64,000 bases of DNA from Beggiatoa leptomitoformis (GCF_001305575.3 NZ_CP012373.2:1426001-1490000); one strand, 5' to 3'; positions 45,250-54,659 are shown, numbered from the stretch's first letter. The notes: generated by a model not told the origin, from the letters alone. Numbers and translations are program-made.

Positions 45250-46593
45250 TTAATCATTTTCATTAAGTACAAATTCTGCATATAAATCATGCTCATCTGC
45301 ATCTATGATGGTCACTTCCCATAAATCACCCGGAATAATGCTTAATTCGTCGTCCTCATCGGGTGAGAGTATGACCATTCCGTCAATCTCGGGCGCATCT
45401 GCACTGGTGCGCGCATAAATGCCTTCTGAGGTGACTTCGTCAATCATAACGGTAAGGGTTTGTCCGATTTTGTCTTGCAGTTTATCCGCGCTGATTTCAC
45501 TTTGCATTGCCATAAAACGGGCGATACGCTCTTCTTTAACTTCATCAGGTACAGGATTGGGCAGGTTGTTTGCGCTTGCCCCTTCCACAGGGGAATAGGT
45601 AAATGCGCCTACGCGGTCTAAACGAGCCTCACGGATAAAGTCTAAAAGTTGTTCAAATTCGGCTTCTGTTTCCCCCGGAAAACCGACAATAAAAGTGCTA
45701 CGTAATGTAATATCTGGACAGATGTTTCGCCATTTTTCAATCCGTTGTAACATATTTTCGGCATCGGCTGGACGGCGCATGGCTTTAAGAATTCGTGGAT
45801 TACCGTGTTGCAGTGGCACGTCTAAATAGGGTAGCACTAGCCCTTCTGCCATTTGTTCTACAAGGGTGTCAATATGAGGGTAGGGATAAATATAATGTAA
45901 TCGTACCCAGACACCTAGTGTGCTGAGTGCTTTGGTCAGTTCGTGAATTTGGGTTTTAAGGGGTCTCCCTTGCCAAAAATCCAGTTTATATTTGGTATCT
46001 ACCCCATAAGCCGCTGTGTCTTGTGAGACGATTAGCAGTTCTTGTACGCCTGCACTGACCAATTTTTCGGCTTCGTCCAGAATATCGCCAATCGGACGGC
46101 TGACTAATTTACCGCGCATACTGGGGATGATGCAGAAGCTACAGTGTTGATTGCAACCTTCGGCAATTTTGATGTAGGCGTAGTGACGGGGGGTTAATTT
46201 AATTCCACCGGGGGGAACTAAATCCATGTATGGGTCATGTTGGGGCGGTAAAATGGCGTGAATCGAGCTGATAACTTCAGGCAGTGAATTTGGTCCTGTA
46301 ACGGCTAACACAGCGGGATGCACTTGTTTAACAATGTCTCCTTTTGCACCTAAACACCCTGTGACTATCACGTGCCCATTTTCACTCAGTGCTTCACCAA
46401 TCACCTCTAGCGATTCTTGTACCGCTTCGTCAATAAAACCACAGGTATTGACAACAACAACATCCGCATCTTCATAGCTAGGTGTGATTAAATACCCTTC
46501 GGCGCGAAGTTGCGTCAGAATGCGTTCTGAATCGACGGTAGCTTTAGGACAGCCTAAGGAAATAAAACCAACTTTAGGAATGCTATTAGACAT
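45250..46593 (-). CDS. rimO: Ribosomal protein S12 methylthiotransferase
   Basis: The 447-residue radical SAM protein has the N-terminal MTTase domain ([15 protein letters not shown] with its cluster cysteine), the radical SAM motif CNQHCSFC near residues 146-153, and a C-terminal TRAM domain. It methylthiolates Asp88 of S12. The SLGCPK start and the [12 protein letters not shown] motif separate it from MiaB. Confidence 0.97.
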   Translation of the reverse strand: MSNSIPKVGFISLGCPKATVDSERILTQLRAEGYLITPSYEDADVVVVNTCGFIDEAVQESLEVIGEALSENGHVIVTGCLGAKGDIVKQVHPAVLAVTGPNSLPEVISSIHAILPPQHDPYMDLVPPGGIKLTPRHYAYIKIAEGCNQHCSFCIIPSMRGKLVSRPIGDILDEAEKLVSAGVQELLIVSQDTAAYGVDTKYKLDFWQGRPLKTQIHELTKALSTLGVWVRLHYIYPYPHIDTLVEQMAEGLVLPYLDVPLQHGNPRILKAMRRPADAENMLQRIEKWRNICPDITLRSTFIVGFPGETEAEFEQLLDFIREARLDRVGAFTYSPVEGASANNLPNPVPDEVKEERIARFMAMQSEISADKLQDKIGQTLTVMIDEVTSEGIYARTSADAPEIDGMVILSPDEDDELSIIPGDLWEVTIIDADEHDLYAEFVLNEND

Positions 46594-46855
46594 AAAAGAC
46601 TATAACCTGTTGTGCATTTTTTATAGAATCAAAATAGCGCGTGATATTCGCGCATACCGCTTAAACACATAACGATATTCTGCTTTTTAAATCTTGCCAG
46701 AACGTCTTAATTAAGTTACTAAATAAATATTCGCTTATTGAGAATAGGTAGCATAATATTCGTTATGTATGGCAAGATTGCTGCATATACTGCTAGTATT
46801 TAATCATAATTATTAGTCACATCATGTCATGTTTAAACGACAAAGATAAACAACA

Positions 46856-47242
46856 ATGCAACGTATTTCACAAAGAGTGATTGGTGTTCCTTACGGTAAA
46901 ACAAAAGACGAAATTGGACAGTTACTGTTGAGAAACTGGCAAAATGCCATTATTGAACAAACCAAAAACTTACCAAAAATTAAGGGTGTCTGTGTTTTAA
47001 AACTCAATTTTCTTTTGCCCGCTGATAAATTTCCAACCCGCTTTCCTTATGGGCCTGATTTAGAAGGTTTAATCGGACGGGTGATGGATTCGTTGAATAG
47101 TACCGTATTCAGTGAGGTTGCAGGTGGACATTCTTGTGTGATGTCACTGAATGTAAAGAAAACGAAAGTTTTATCTGATAAAGATGCAGGTGTTTCGATT
47201 GAGATTTTAACCCTAGATACGAAAGCAGGTGCGAAAACTTAG
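46856..47242 (+). CDS. Small protein with a RusA-like core
   Basis: The 128-residue protein is not a recognised named gene. Its middle (GPDLEGLIGRVMDSLNSTVF, residues 66-85) and the strand-Lys segment at ~97-103 resemble the RusA Holliday-junction-resolvase fold, where GPDxDN...DALNG precedes acidic residues and a lysine. Asp68 and Asp78 align with catalytic aspartates, but the third acidic position reads SE instead of DD, so activity is doubtful. The stop overlaps the convergent rlmB stop by four bases. Confidence 0.6.
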   Translation: MQRISQRVIGVPYGKTKDEIGQLLLRNWQNAIIEQTKNLPKIKGVCVLKLNFLLPADKFPTRFPYGPDLEGLIGRVMDSLNSTVFSEVAGGHSCVMSLNVKKTKVLSDKDAGVSIEILTLDTKAGAKT

Positions 47243-47991
47243 CGTGTCCGTTGGCGCACGGCTTCATAGAGACAGACCCCCGTCGCAACGGAAACATTCA
47301 AACTTTCAACATGCCCAAACATGGGGATGTTGACTAGTGTGTCGCAAAGTTCTTGGGTTAAACGCCGTAATCCTGTCCCTTCTGCACCCAGCACAATGGC
47401 TAATGCACCTGTTAGTTCTGTCGCAAATAGAGATTGTTTGCTTTCTCCAGCCGTGCCAATAATCCACACGCCTTGTTCTTTTAACCAACGCACGGTTGTT
47501 GCAAGGTTTGTTACTTGAATCAACGGCACATTTTCTGCCCCGCCCGATGCAACTTTACGTACAACGGGCGATAAGCCGCAGGCTTTATCTTTAGGGACAA
47601 TAACCGCATGTACACCTGCCGCATCAGCCGTGCGTAAACACGCACCTAAATTATGTGGGTCTTGTACTGTATCTAAAATCAGTAAAAAAGGTGGTGTGTC
47701 TAATTGTGCGAGTAATTCTTCTAAATTATCTTGGGTTTGCATAGCTTGTGCTTTGCAACGTGCAATGATGCCCTGATGATTACTTCCTTCATCAACTTGC
47801 TTATCTAATGTCTTTTTAGAAACCGTTTGCAAGGTTAATCCTTGTTGCCGTACTTGCGTCAACAAAGCCTCCATGCGGGCATCATGTCTGCCTTCTTGTA
47901 TCCAAACTTCTAAAATACGGCTTGCATCTGTTTGTAAAACAGCTTGTACCGCATGAATACCAAAAATAATTTCGTGTCGGGATTTTTGCAT
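47239..47991 (-). CDS. rlmB: 23S rRNA (guanosine-2'-O-)-methyltransferase
   Basis: The 250-residue SpoU-family enzyme has an N-terminal substrate-binding domain (IFGIHAVQAVL) and the trefoil-knot motifs (LDTVQDPHNLGACLRTADAAG, IVLGAEGTGLR, NVSVATGVCLYEAVRQ). It methylates G2251 of 23S rRNA. Confidence 0.96.
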   Translation of the reverse strand: MQKSRHEIIFGIHAVQAVLQTDASRILEVWIQEGRHDARMEALLTQVRQQGLTLQTVSKKTLDKQVDEGSNHQGIIARCKAQAMQTQDNLEELLAQLDTPPFLLILDTVQDPHNLGACLRTADAAGVHAVIVPKDKACGLSPVVRKVASGGAENVPLIQVTNLATTVRWLKEQGVWIIGTAGESKQSLFATELTGALAIVLGAEGTGLRRLTQELCDTLVNIPMFGHVESLNVSVATGVCLYEAVRQRTR

Positions 47992-48195
47992 AAAAAGAGG
48001 CAGTGTGAAAAATGGATTTTAAGCATAAAGCATCAAAAGTAAAATTCAAAGTTGCTTTGTGTAAAATGCTAAGAACGCATTCACAACTATCTAGTGATAG
48101 CCTATTGAGTGAATGCATTCCGTCACGAATATAGATACATTAAGCAATCATTCTAGTAATATTCCATTCCCTTAAAAAAATTGAACACGAATTTA

Positions 48196-48834
48196 ATGAT
48201 GCAAACAACTCAACTCTATGTCATCCGACACGGTGAAACATTTTGGAATATCGCAGGCAGAATTCAAGGCACGTTAGAAAGCGGGCTAACGGATATAGGT
48301 ATTGCCCAAGCGAATGCTTTAGCAACCCATCTTTTAAAGCATCCTTTCCAAACAATTTATAGCAGTGATTTAAGTCGCGCTTATCAAACAGCAAAGTACA
48401 TTGCTGACCCTAAAGGCTTAGAAGTTGTTATTGATAGTGGATTACAAGAAAGAAATTTCGGAATTTTTCAGGGTCTTACATGGCGTGAATTAGAAGCAAA
48501 ATACCCTCGTGAGTTACAGGAGTACCGTAACGACCCCGATTTTTTAATCACCGAAGGGGAGAGTACACGACAATTTTACAACCGTTGTGCTGCTATTTTT
48601 AATGACATAGCACTCCGTCATTTGGGACAAAAAGTATTGATTGTGACACATGGTGGTGTTGTCAGTAACTTATTACGCTACACCTTGGGCATTCCTTTCA
48701 ATGTGCCACGCCGTTTTGAAGTCGTTAATACCAGCATGAACATTTTCATGTATAAAGAGAATCACTGGATGCTAGAACGTTGGGGTGATATTCAGCACCT
48801 GCAACATTTGCAATCTTTAGACGATAATATCTAA
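48196..48834 (+). CDS. Histidine phosphatase family protein (GpmB/CobC-like)
   Basis: A branch-1 histidine phosphatase with the RHGE motif (VIRHGETFWN) near the N-terminus and a second catalytic region at IVTHGGVVSNLLR. The ATG at 48196 (or 48199) is preferred to the TTG at 48181; neither has a strong ribosome-binding site. The substrate cannot be told from sequence. It leads a probable three-gene operon with an L,D-transpeptidase (3-base gap) and a TPR protein. Confidence 0.88.
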   Translation: MMQTTQLYVIRHGETFWNIAGRIQGTLESGLTDIGIAQANALATHLLKHPFQTIYSSDLSRAYQTAKYIADPKGLEVVIDSGLQERNFGIFQGLTWRELEAKYPRELQEYRNDPDFLITEGESTRQFYNRCAAIFNDIALRHLGQKVLIVTHGGVVSNLLRYTLGIPFNVPRRFEVVNTSMNIFMYKENHWMLERWGDIQHLQHLQSLDDNI

Positions 48835-48837
48835 ATA

Positions 48838-49329
48838 ATGGCTAATCGCTATCTTCATATTCACCTACCAACCCAATCACTACACCACCTCACCGACACA
48901 GGAGAAAGTTGTTTTTCAACCTCAATTTCCAGTGCGCGCAATGGGGCGGGTGAAGTGCGTAACAGCGGCTGTACACCGCGTGGTTGGCTGGTGATTAAAG
49001 CAAAAGTGGGGGCTAACTGTGCAATAAACAGCGTTTTTATCGGGCGACGCTTTACAGGAGAAATTTATACCCCTGAATTAGCACAGTTATATCCACAACG
49101 CGATTGGATTTTAAGCCGCATACTCTGGTTAGGGGGGTTAGAACCCAATAAAAATCGTTATGGTCAAGTAGATACCCTAAGACGCTTCATTTATATTCAT
49201 GGCACACCCGATGATAAACCAATGGGCATCGCCGATTCCTGTGGTTGTATTCGAATGCGAAATCATGACATTATCACACTATTTGACCAAGTGAATGTTG
49301 GCACACGTGTTTTTGTGGAAGCAGAATGA
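48838..49329 (+). CDS. L,D-transpeptidase (YkuD) family protein
   Basis: The 163-residue protein has the YkuD active site: His121 in YIHGTPDD and Cys137 in SCGCIRMRN. No signal peptide is seen, as in a subset of short YkuD proteins, so export is uncertain. The family cross-links or edits peptidoglycan peptides. It overlaps the next gene by four bases (ATGA). Confidence 0.88.
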   Translation: MANRYLHIHLPTQSLHHLTDTGESCFSTSISSARNGAGEVRNSGCTPRGWLVIKAKVGANCAINSVFIGRRFTGEIYTPELAQLYPQRDWILSRILWLGGLEPNKNRYGQVDTLRRFIYIHGTPDDKPMGIADSCGCIRMRNHDIITLFDQVNVGTRVFVEAE

Positions 49330-49649
49330 TGGACGACAAAGCCATTGCAGGATTAGAAGCCCTCTTAGCAAAAGGGCAAGATAACGCCTTATTACGTCTT
49401 AGTTTGGGTAATGCCTATCTACAAAAACAACAAGTAGAAATTGCATTAATACACTATGCCCAAGCAACACAGCTAGACCCAAGCTATTCAGCAGCGTGGA
49501 AAGGATACGGCAAAGCACTTGCGGAAAACCAACAAATTGAAGAAGCCATACAAGCTTACACAACAGGTATTACCGTTGCAGAACAAAAAGGCGACAAACA
49601 AACCATGAAAGAAATGCAAGTATTTCTAAAACGCCTACAAAAACTATAA
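49326..49649 (+). CDS. TPR-repeat protein
   Basis: The 107-residue soluble protein has about two to three TPR units (LLRLSLGNAYLQKQQVEIAL, SAAWKGYGKALAENQQIEEA). TPR proteins usually mediate protein contacts; here it may assist the transpeptidase in the same operon, an inference from the overlap only. Confidence 0.85.
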   Translation: MMDDKAIAGLEALLAKGQDNALLRLSLGNAYLQKQQVEIALIHYAQATQLDPSYSAAWKGYGKALAENQQIEEAIQAYTTGITVAEQKGDKQTMKEMQVFLKRLQKL

Positions 49650-49705
49650 ACTTTTGCCGTCTTGCTTTTCATCCACAACCCTAAACCATTTTTTAAGGTA
49701 GAAAT

Positions 49706-49927
49706 ATGACGCTCAAATTCATGAACGAGGTTTTCTTTTTTCATTTCAACTTACAAGGACAACGGTTTGAAGTGCAGATGGAACGGGAAAGTTTACTAGA
49801 AAACTGGTTTTTAACCGTAAAGAATACCGATACAAAAGAAACTCTCGCGAGCTTTATGGGACAAAAAACACTCGTTCCAGACCGACAAACAGCAGAAACC
49901 ATTTTGCGACAATACGTAAAAGAATAA
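49706..49927 (+). CDS. Conserved small protein of unknown function
   Basis: The 73-residue soluble protein is preceded by AAGGTAG at 6 bases from the ATG. Nothing in it matches a family I recognise. The length, ribosome-binding site and position after the TPR gene support a real gene. Confidence 0.6.
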   Translation: MTLKFMNEVFFFHFNLQGQRFEVQMERESLLENWFLTVKNTDTKETLASFMGQKTLVPDRQTAETILRQYVKE

Positions 49928-50230
49928 CCTAATAAAAACGAGCAATTCCCATCCAACAAGGGTGGGAATGCCGTAAGGTGTTATAGTTACCCTGAATTGA
50001 ACCTTATTTTTGTGTTACTTTTAGTTATAAATGTGTTCTCAATATTATTATTGGCGAGAACGTGAAGGTTTCCGTTACCCTGAATTGAACCCTCATTTTG
50101 ACGACTGATTTTATGCAAGTATTATACCATTAATAATCTATTAGTATCAATATATTACACCATATTTAATTTTTACGCTATAAAATTTATACAAGTTTTT
50201 TCAACAACCCACTCTACTGGAGGTAAAAAC
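49928..50230. other. Intergenic region with an 18-base direct repeat
   Basis: GTTACCCTGAATTGAACC occurs at 49986-50003 and again at 50074-50091, 88 bases apart. At 49945 a TTCCCATCC/GGGTGGGAA hairpin resembles the core of the 44768 repeat. No gene is seen. Confidence 0.6.
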
Positions 50231-50677
50231 ATGCAAACAATGCTTACTTGGTTGACACTCGCCTGTTTACTATTCGGCACATCCTTTGCTCACGCAGCGG
50301 AAACAGAACGTTATGGTAAACAAAAAGTAGTATATCACTTTAATGTTGCTGATTCTAAAGTATATCTTGCTGCATTGCGGAATATCCAAAACCACCTAGA
50401 TGCCGTAGGCGTTGAAAATGCCGACATTATTGTTGTAATACATGGTGATGGCATTGCAGTTGTACAAGATGCGGTAAAAAATCTTGACTTACAAAATCGC
50501 ATACTCGGTTTGAAAGCCAATCAGGTGAAATTCCAAATTTGTCAAAAAACCTTAGAAGGACATAAATTAGATTACCAACGAGACTTATTTGACGTACAAA
50601 AAGAAGATATTGTTCCTAGCGGAGTCGCAGAAATTGCGCGTTTAGAACAAATGGGTTACGTCTATCTGAGACCCTAA
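50231..50677 (+). CDS. DsrE-family periplasmic protein
   Basis: The 148-residue protein has a signal peptide ending AHA-AE and a DsrE-like domain (VVYHFNVAD, ADIIVVIHGDGIAVV, FQICQKTLEG with one conserved Cys near residue 115). A strong GGAGG precedes the start. DsrE-like proteins carry or sense sulfur species, which fits a sulfur oxidiser, but this secreted branch is not defined biochemically. Confidence 0.88.
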   Translation: MQTMLTWLTLACLLFGTSFAHAAETERYGKQKVVYHFNVADSKVYLAALRNIQNHLDAVGVENADIIVVIHGDGIAVVQDAVKNLDLQNRILGLKANQVKFQICQKTLEGHKLDYQRDLFDVQKEDIVPSGVAEIARLEQMGYVYLRP

Positions 50678-50686
50678 ATAACCAAC

Positions 50687-50725
50687 AAGTGGGCAAACAT
50701 AATAATTTCTTGATGTTACCCACTT
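50687..50725 (+). terminator. Hairpin after the DsrE-family gene
   Basis: AAGTGGG pairs with CCCACTT and inner AACAT with ATGTT, 10 bases after the stop. It is followed by AAAGAGGG rather than T, so termination strength is uncertain. Confidence 0.45.
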
Positions 50726-50876
50726 AAAGAGGGATAGAGAGAGATTCATCTTGATAAAAGATAAAATCCTCTCTAACCACTCTTTCTCACAACATAAACT
50801 ATTTATTATCAACACTATATAGCCAATTATACAAACGCGAATTTCCTCACCTGATTTAGCGTCGTTGCAAGCTCAC

Positions 50877-50896
50877 GGTGCAAATCCATTTGTACC
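50877..50896. repeat. GGTGCAAAT palindrome before urtE
   Basis: GGTGCAAAT faces ATTTGTACC over a two-base loop with one G-T pair, 33 bases before the urtE start. It belongs to the GGTGCGAA palindrome family. Its position suggests a 5' untranslated hairpin or an operator more than a terminator. Confidence 0.5.
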
Positions 50897-50928
50897 TACT
50901 TTAAGCAATACATCATAGGAACGCATTC

Positions 50929-51624
50929 ATGCTCGACATCCGCAACCTAAACCAATTTTATGGCGAAAGCCACACCCTTTGGGATGTATCCCTAACTGTT
51001 CCAACAGGCTCATGCACCTGCTTAATGGGACGCAACGGCATGGGAAAAACCACCCTACTCAAAACCATGATGGGACTCCTCCCCGCAAAATCAGGCGAAA
51101 TACTTTTTGAAGGCAACGAATTACGCAAAAAATCCCCCGAAACGCGCGCCCTCTCAGGGATTGGCTACGTCCCACAAGGACGCGAAATATTCCCCCAACT
51201 CACCGTCGAAGAAAACCTTAAAATAGGCCTACTCACCCGCCCCGAAACACAAGGCATCATTCCCGACCGCATTTTCGAACTCTTTCCCGTCCTTAAACAA
51301 ATGCTCAAACGCCGAGGGGGAGACCTATCAGGCGGACAACAACAACAACTCGCCATTGGTCGTGCCCTTGCCTTAAACCCCAAACTACTCGTATTAGACG
51401 AACCAACCGAAGGCATACAACCCAACGTTGTTCGTGAAATTGGCGACATCATCCAACACCTCAACCAAACCGAAAAACTCACCGTTCTCCTTGTTGAACA
51501 AAAACTCCCTTTCGCCCGTCGTATCGCCCACTACTTCACCCTGCTAGACAAAGGCAAAAGTGTCAGCACAGGCAAAATGGACGAACTAGACGACAAACTC
51601 ATACAAACCTACTTAACCGTTTAA
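50929..51624 (+). CDS. urtE: Urea/branched-chain-type ABC transporter ATPase (UrtE)
   Basis: The 231-residue ATPase has Walker A GRNGMGKTT, the signature LSGGQQQQLAIGRAL, Walker B LLVLDEPTEGIQP and the QGREIFPQLTVEENL segment characteristic of UrtE. UrtE energises a high-affinity urea importer with UrtABCD, but none of those genes is adjacent and the next gene encodes a GTPase. It is an orphan or a displaced member of the operon. Confidence 0.9.
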   Translation: MLDIRNLNQFYGESHTLWDVSLTVPTGSCTCLMGRNGMGKTTLLKTMMGLLPAKSGEILFEGNELRKKSPETRALSGIGYVPQGREIFPQLTVEENLKIGLLTRPETQGIIPDRIFELFPVLKQMLKRRGGDLSGGQQQQLAIGRALALNPKLLVLDEPTEGIQPNVVREIGDIIQHLNQTEKLTVLLVEQKLPFARRIAHYFTLLDKGKSVSTGKMDELDDKLIQTYLTV

Positions 51625-51642
51625 ACCGCCACACATACACAA

Positions 51643-52677
51643 ATGACCGCCACCACCGCTCGCATTCCTACCCACCTCATCACAGGCTTTCTTGGCGCAG
51701 GCAAAACCACCGCCATCCTAAACCTCCTTGCCAACCAAACAACAGGAGAAAAATGGGCGGTCTTAGTCAACGAATTTGGAGAAGTCGGCATAGATGGCGC
51801 GATATTACAAAATGGAGGCGTTGCGGTGCGTGAAGTGACGGGCGGATGCGTTTGCTGCACGGTTGGCGTAAACATGCAAGTTGCCCTAACACAACTCATA
51901 AGAGAAGTTCGTCCCCAACGCCTATTCATTGAACCCACAGGCATTGGCAACCCTGTTAATATACTAAAAATTTTACAAAATGAATGGTTAGAACCCTATT
52001 TAGCAGTACAAGCCGTCGTCTGCCTAATTGACCCGCGCCAATTCAACGAAACCCTACTCGACCGCTCCCCTGTTTACTGGGACCAACTCCAATTTGCCGA
52101 CGTACTAGTCATCAATAAATGCGACTTAGCCAGCCCTGCCGACATAGACCGATTCAACCAATTTGCACAAACCCTACACCCCCCCAAAAGCCTCATCGTT
52201 AAAACCGAACAAGCCCAATTAACCCTAGATTGGCTCATACGCCCCCATCACCGCGATATTCCGCTCACTCCTCACGATACACACAATCACATACCACCTC
52301 AGACAACAACGCCTATTATCACTTTATTTCCCAAAGAACTACCGCCAACCGATACGTTACGCCGTTATGAAAGCGAAGGCTTTAACCGCGTCGCCTGTGG
52401 CTGGATATTTCCTATAAACGACTATTTTTCTGAAGAAAAACTAACAAAACTCTTCAGCCAATTATCTAAACACCCTGCTTTTTCTATGATTGAACGTGCA
52501 AAAGGCATTTTTCGGATTACTGAAGCAGAATGGCAATTATTCAATCGTGCAAATACAGGGCTAGAAATGCGTTTATTAACCATGCAACACGACAGCCGTA
52601 TTGAATTAATCGCCCAAGAAGGAGAAAAACCTGACTGGTTAGTGATTGAGGAGATTTTGCGGGGGTTAAAAAAATAA
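51643..52677 (+). CDS. CobW/COG0523-family metallochaperone GTPase
   Basis: The 344-residue GTPase has Walker A GFLGAGKTT, the metal-binding GGCVCC motif near residues 66-71, the NKCD base motif and a His-rich loop (HHRDIPLTPHDTHNHIPP). COG0523 proteins deliver metals such as zinc. The 18-base gap from urtE suggests one transcript; a metal-dependent urea pathway is a possible link but no urease gene is present. Confidence 0.92.
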   Translation: MTATTARIPTHLITGFLGAGKTTAILNLLANQTTGEKWAVLVNEFGEVGIDGAILQNGGVAVREVTGGCVCCTVGVNMQVALTQLIREVRPQRLFIEPTGIGNPVNILKILQNEWLEPYLAVQAVVCLIDPRQFNETLLDRSPVYWDQLQFADVLVINKCDLASPADIDRFNQFAQTLHPPKSLIVKTEQAQLTLDWLIRPHHRDIPLTPHDTHNHIPPQTTTPIITLFPKELPPTDTLRRYESEGFNRVACGWIFPINDYFSEEKLTKLFSQLSKHPAFSMIERAKGIFRITEAEWQLFNRANTGLEMRLLTMQHDSRIELIAQEGEKPDWLVIEEILRGLKK

Positions 52678-52837
52678 AACGGTTTTATAGCGATTTTAAA
52701 AAATGAGAAATCTTGTTACTTCTGTAATAAAAACACTAGGAAATTCATCTGCTTCTGCATCTCTTTGTCCGCCTTTTTCTACAAAGTTGTGATTATTTAA
52801 AACGCAAAAAACGCGATATCCATACATGCCATACCGT

Positions 52838-53386
52838 TTATCGTCCACATAATTGCCGTTCACAAGGAACGCCATCATTATTGCCATCCATTTGTGTATT
52901 AGGGCAATTTCGCAGAAAAAATACTGCTTCTTCACAAGATTTCATTTGAGAACAATGGATTCTCCCATCACAACTATAAGTATTATTTGATTTAGGCTTA
53001 GCCCCTGTTTGAAACCCCATATCATCTATCGCTATCGCTTCTTGTTTACGGTGATCGAAGTTATTAAGTAGCATTTTTACGAAAATAACCGCCAAGCCAA
53101 TATAAATTGCAGTTTTAAGTAGCATTAAAAAGGTTTTTTTCCAAGACGATTTACTACGATTTTTTAGGGTAACACCTTCAATACGCGCATTAATTGCACG
53201 TAGTTTGCCATCACGTGTGGTAAACAACTCATAGGAAACAATATCCCCCACCTTTGGGCGACGACTGCTATTTTTCATAGCGGAAACATGCATAAAAACC
53301 AATTTGCTACCCACTTCAGGCAAGATAAAACCAAAACCTTTTTCATCATCCCAACGTTGCAATTTTCCTTTAACTAAATTTTCCAT
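52838..53386 (-). CDS. Cold-shock domain, membrane helix and excalibur domain protein
   Basis: The 182-residue protein combines an N-terminal cold-shock domain (GKLQRWDDEKGFGFI), a membrane helix near residues 88-108 (LKTAIYIGLAVIFVKMLL) and a C-terminal excalibur domain (DGRIHCSQMKSCEEA, DGNNDGVPCE). The excalibur part is a predicted calcium-binding motif. Such a nucleic-acid-binding, membrane-anchored, Ca-binding layout is known but little studied. The cold-shock side would face the cytoplasm. Confidence 0.9.
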   Translation of the reverse strand: MENLVKGKLQRWDDEKGFGFILPEVGSKLVFMHVSAMKNSSRRPKVGDIVSYELFTTRDGKLRAINARIEGVTLKNRSKSSWKKTFLMLLKTAIYIGLAVIFVKMLLNNFDHRKQEAIAIDDMGFQTGAKPKSNNTYSCDGRIHCSQMKSCEEAVFFLRNCPNTQMDGNNDGVPCERQLCGR

Positions 53387-53759
53387 GTTTTTTCCTTATT
53401 CCAAGTACCTGTGTGGAAACAAGTAGCCATTAAAGTTTATGAGATTAAACCATTTTTATCGATTCTACTCGCGCAAAAATCCCAATTCAAACACCAAAGG
53501 CTGCAATTTTTCAGTGAGGATTTTATATGCGGTTTCAAATTCGGCAAAGCTGACGGGTATGAAATCGCCGCTTTCATTGCGTTTTTTCAAGGCATTGCGG
53601 ATTTGATACTAGCCGACATCGGGGCAATTTAATCTAGTGGACACATGAACACCAATTTTAAAAATATTTACGCGCTCTTCGTCAAAACGAATCAAGCCTT
53701 TTTCAATGCCTCGTTCTATTAAACTTAGAGCCTGTCATCAAATAAGAAGGGTTAAAGGT

Positions 53760-54092
53760 TCAAGCTAAAAGAATCAAGGTAGAAGCCAAATAAACCCCAC
53801 TTAAGAAATTCCTAGCGCGTTTATCATATCGTGTAGCTATTGCACGATATTGCTTTAATTTACCAAAGAAATGCTCGATTAAATAACGTGCCTTATAAAG
53901 AGCTTTATCATAATCAGGTGGATTTAAACGATTTTTCCTGAACGGAATCACAGGTTCTATGCTTTTCTGTTTTAAAACATCTCTAACCCGTTCATCAGCA
54001 TCATAAGCCTTATCAGCCAATAAAGCGTTTGCCTTTATCTGAGGAATAAGAGCATCAGCCCCTTCAAGGTCGCTTGCCTGTCCCGCAGTCAA
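53760..54092 (-). CDS. IS5-family transposase, downstream frame
   Basis: The 110-residue frame carries the second and third catalytic residues: Asp in LLADKAYDAD and Glu in YLIEHFFGKLKQYR. It lacks its own clear start and is read by a shift from the upstream frame at nine A/T (54091-54099), so it is the second half of a DDE transposase. Confidence 0.85.
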   Translation of the reverse strand: MTAGQASDLEGADALIPQIKANALLADKAYDADERVRDVLKQKSIEPVIPFRKNRLNPPDYDKALYKARYLIEHFFGKLKQYRAIATRYDKRARNFLSGVYLASTLILLA

Positions 54093-54508
54093 AAAAAAAG
54101 GGTCGGATTGCCCAGTGCGTCAACAACGGAGTTAATCTTGGTACTTAAACCCCCTGCGCTACGTCCAATGGCTTCATCTGCGCCACCACCACTACTATGT
54201 TGATGCGCTCTAACTATTGTGCTGTCTATCATGGCATATTCATTATCGGCATCGGCACTTAGTATCTTGAAAACACGTTCCCAGACACCTTTCTTAGACC
54301 AACGACTGAAGCGGGTATGGACGACACGGAAATCACCAAAGCGTTCGGGGAGGTCGCGCCAAGGAATGCCACTGCGATAACGGAATAGAACAGCATCAAT
54401 AAACAAGCGGTTATCTTTAGCCGTCATCCCGACATGTCCTTTACGCCCAGGGAGTAGCGGTTCTAGTTTTGACCATTGTTCATCGGTTAAGGCATAGCGA
54501 CGACTCAT
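54089..54508 (-). CDS. IS5-family transposase, upstream frame
   Basis: The frame from ATG 54508 (behind AAGGA) encodes the N-terminal DUF4096-type domain (RYALTDEQWSKLEPLLP) and the first catalytic Asp in AMIDSTIVRAHQHSSG. It stops after a T9 stretch where a minus-one shift would continue into the other frame (TAGQASDLEG). This can be programmed frameshifting or an indel. Confidence 0.85.
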   Translation of the reverse strand: MSRRYALTDEQWSKLEPLLPGRKGHVGMTAKDNRLFIDAVLFRYRSGIPWRDLPERFGDFRVVHTRFSRWSKKGVWERVFKILSADADNEYAMIDSTIVRAHQHSSGGGADEAIGRSAGGLSTKINSVVDALGNPTLFF

Positions 54509-54659
54509 TGTTTTATCCTTGGCGATATCTGGGTATATACCTATAATATAACACTTTTTACTATTTGATGACACGCCCTATGGTTTCCTTGTCTGATGCT
54601 AAAAGAATAATAAAGTGGGTATTTAAGCGGTTAATTGAATTATATTTTTGCATAAAAAT

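Larger units (their letters stand above)
53728..54578 (-). mobile_element. IS5-family element (IS427-like group)
   Basis: The 851-base element has imperfect terminal inverted repeats GAGCCTGTCATCAAATA and GGGCGTGTCATCAAATA, flanked by TA on both sides (53726-53727, 54579-54580), the target of this group. It encodes a two-frame transposase. Confidence 0.9.
53465..54653 (-). pseudogene. Reading frame split by an IS5-family insertion
   Basis: Removing the IS at 53728-54578 and one TA duplicate joins a frame that starts at ATG 54653 to 53725-53465. It reads through the junction (SDKETISLIERGIEKG) with no frame change but contains one internal TAG at 53609-53611 before ending at 53465. The product is about 111 residues with an acidic end (FELGFLRE). 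I do not recognise it. The first 25 codons follow a hairpin closely, so the true start may differ. Confidence 0.5.

Noticed and set aside
49986-50091. Direct repeats as attachment sites
   Set aside because: Only two 18-base copies 88 bases apart, with no integrase or cargo between them.
52696-52935. Open frame of 79 codons partly overlapping the excalibur gene
   Set aside because: Its 5' half is a shadow of the excalibur coding sequence. The 3' half (FVEKGGQRDAEADEFPSVF) looks coding-like but has no start or ribosome-binding site of its own.
53411-53632. Plus-strand open frame of 73 codons
   Set aside because: It is antisense to the split reading frame at 53465-53725 and has no ribosome-binding site.
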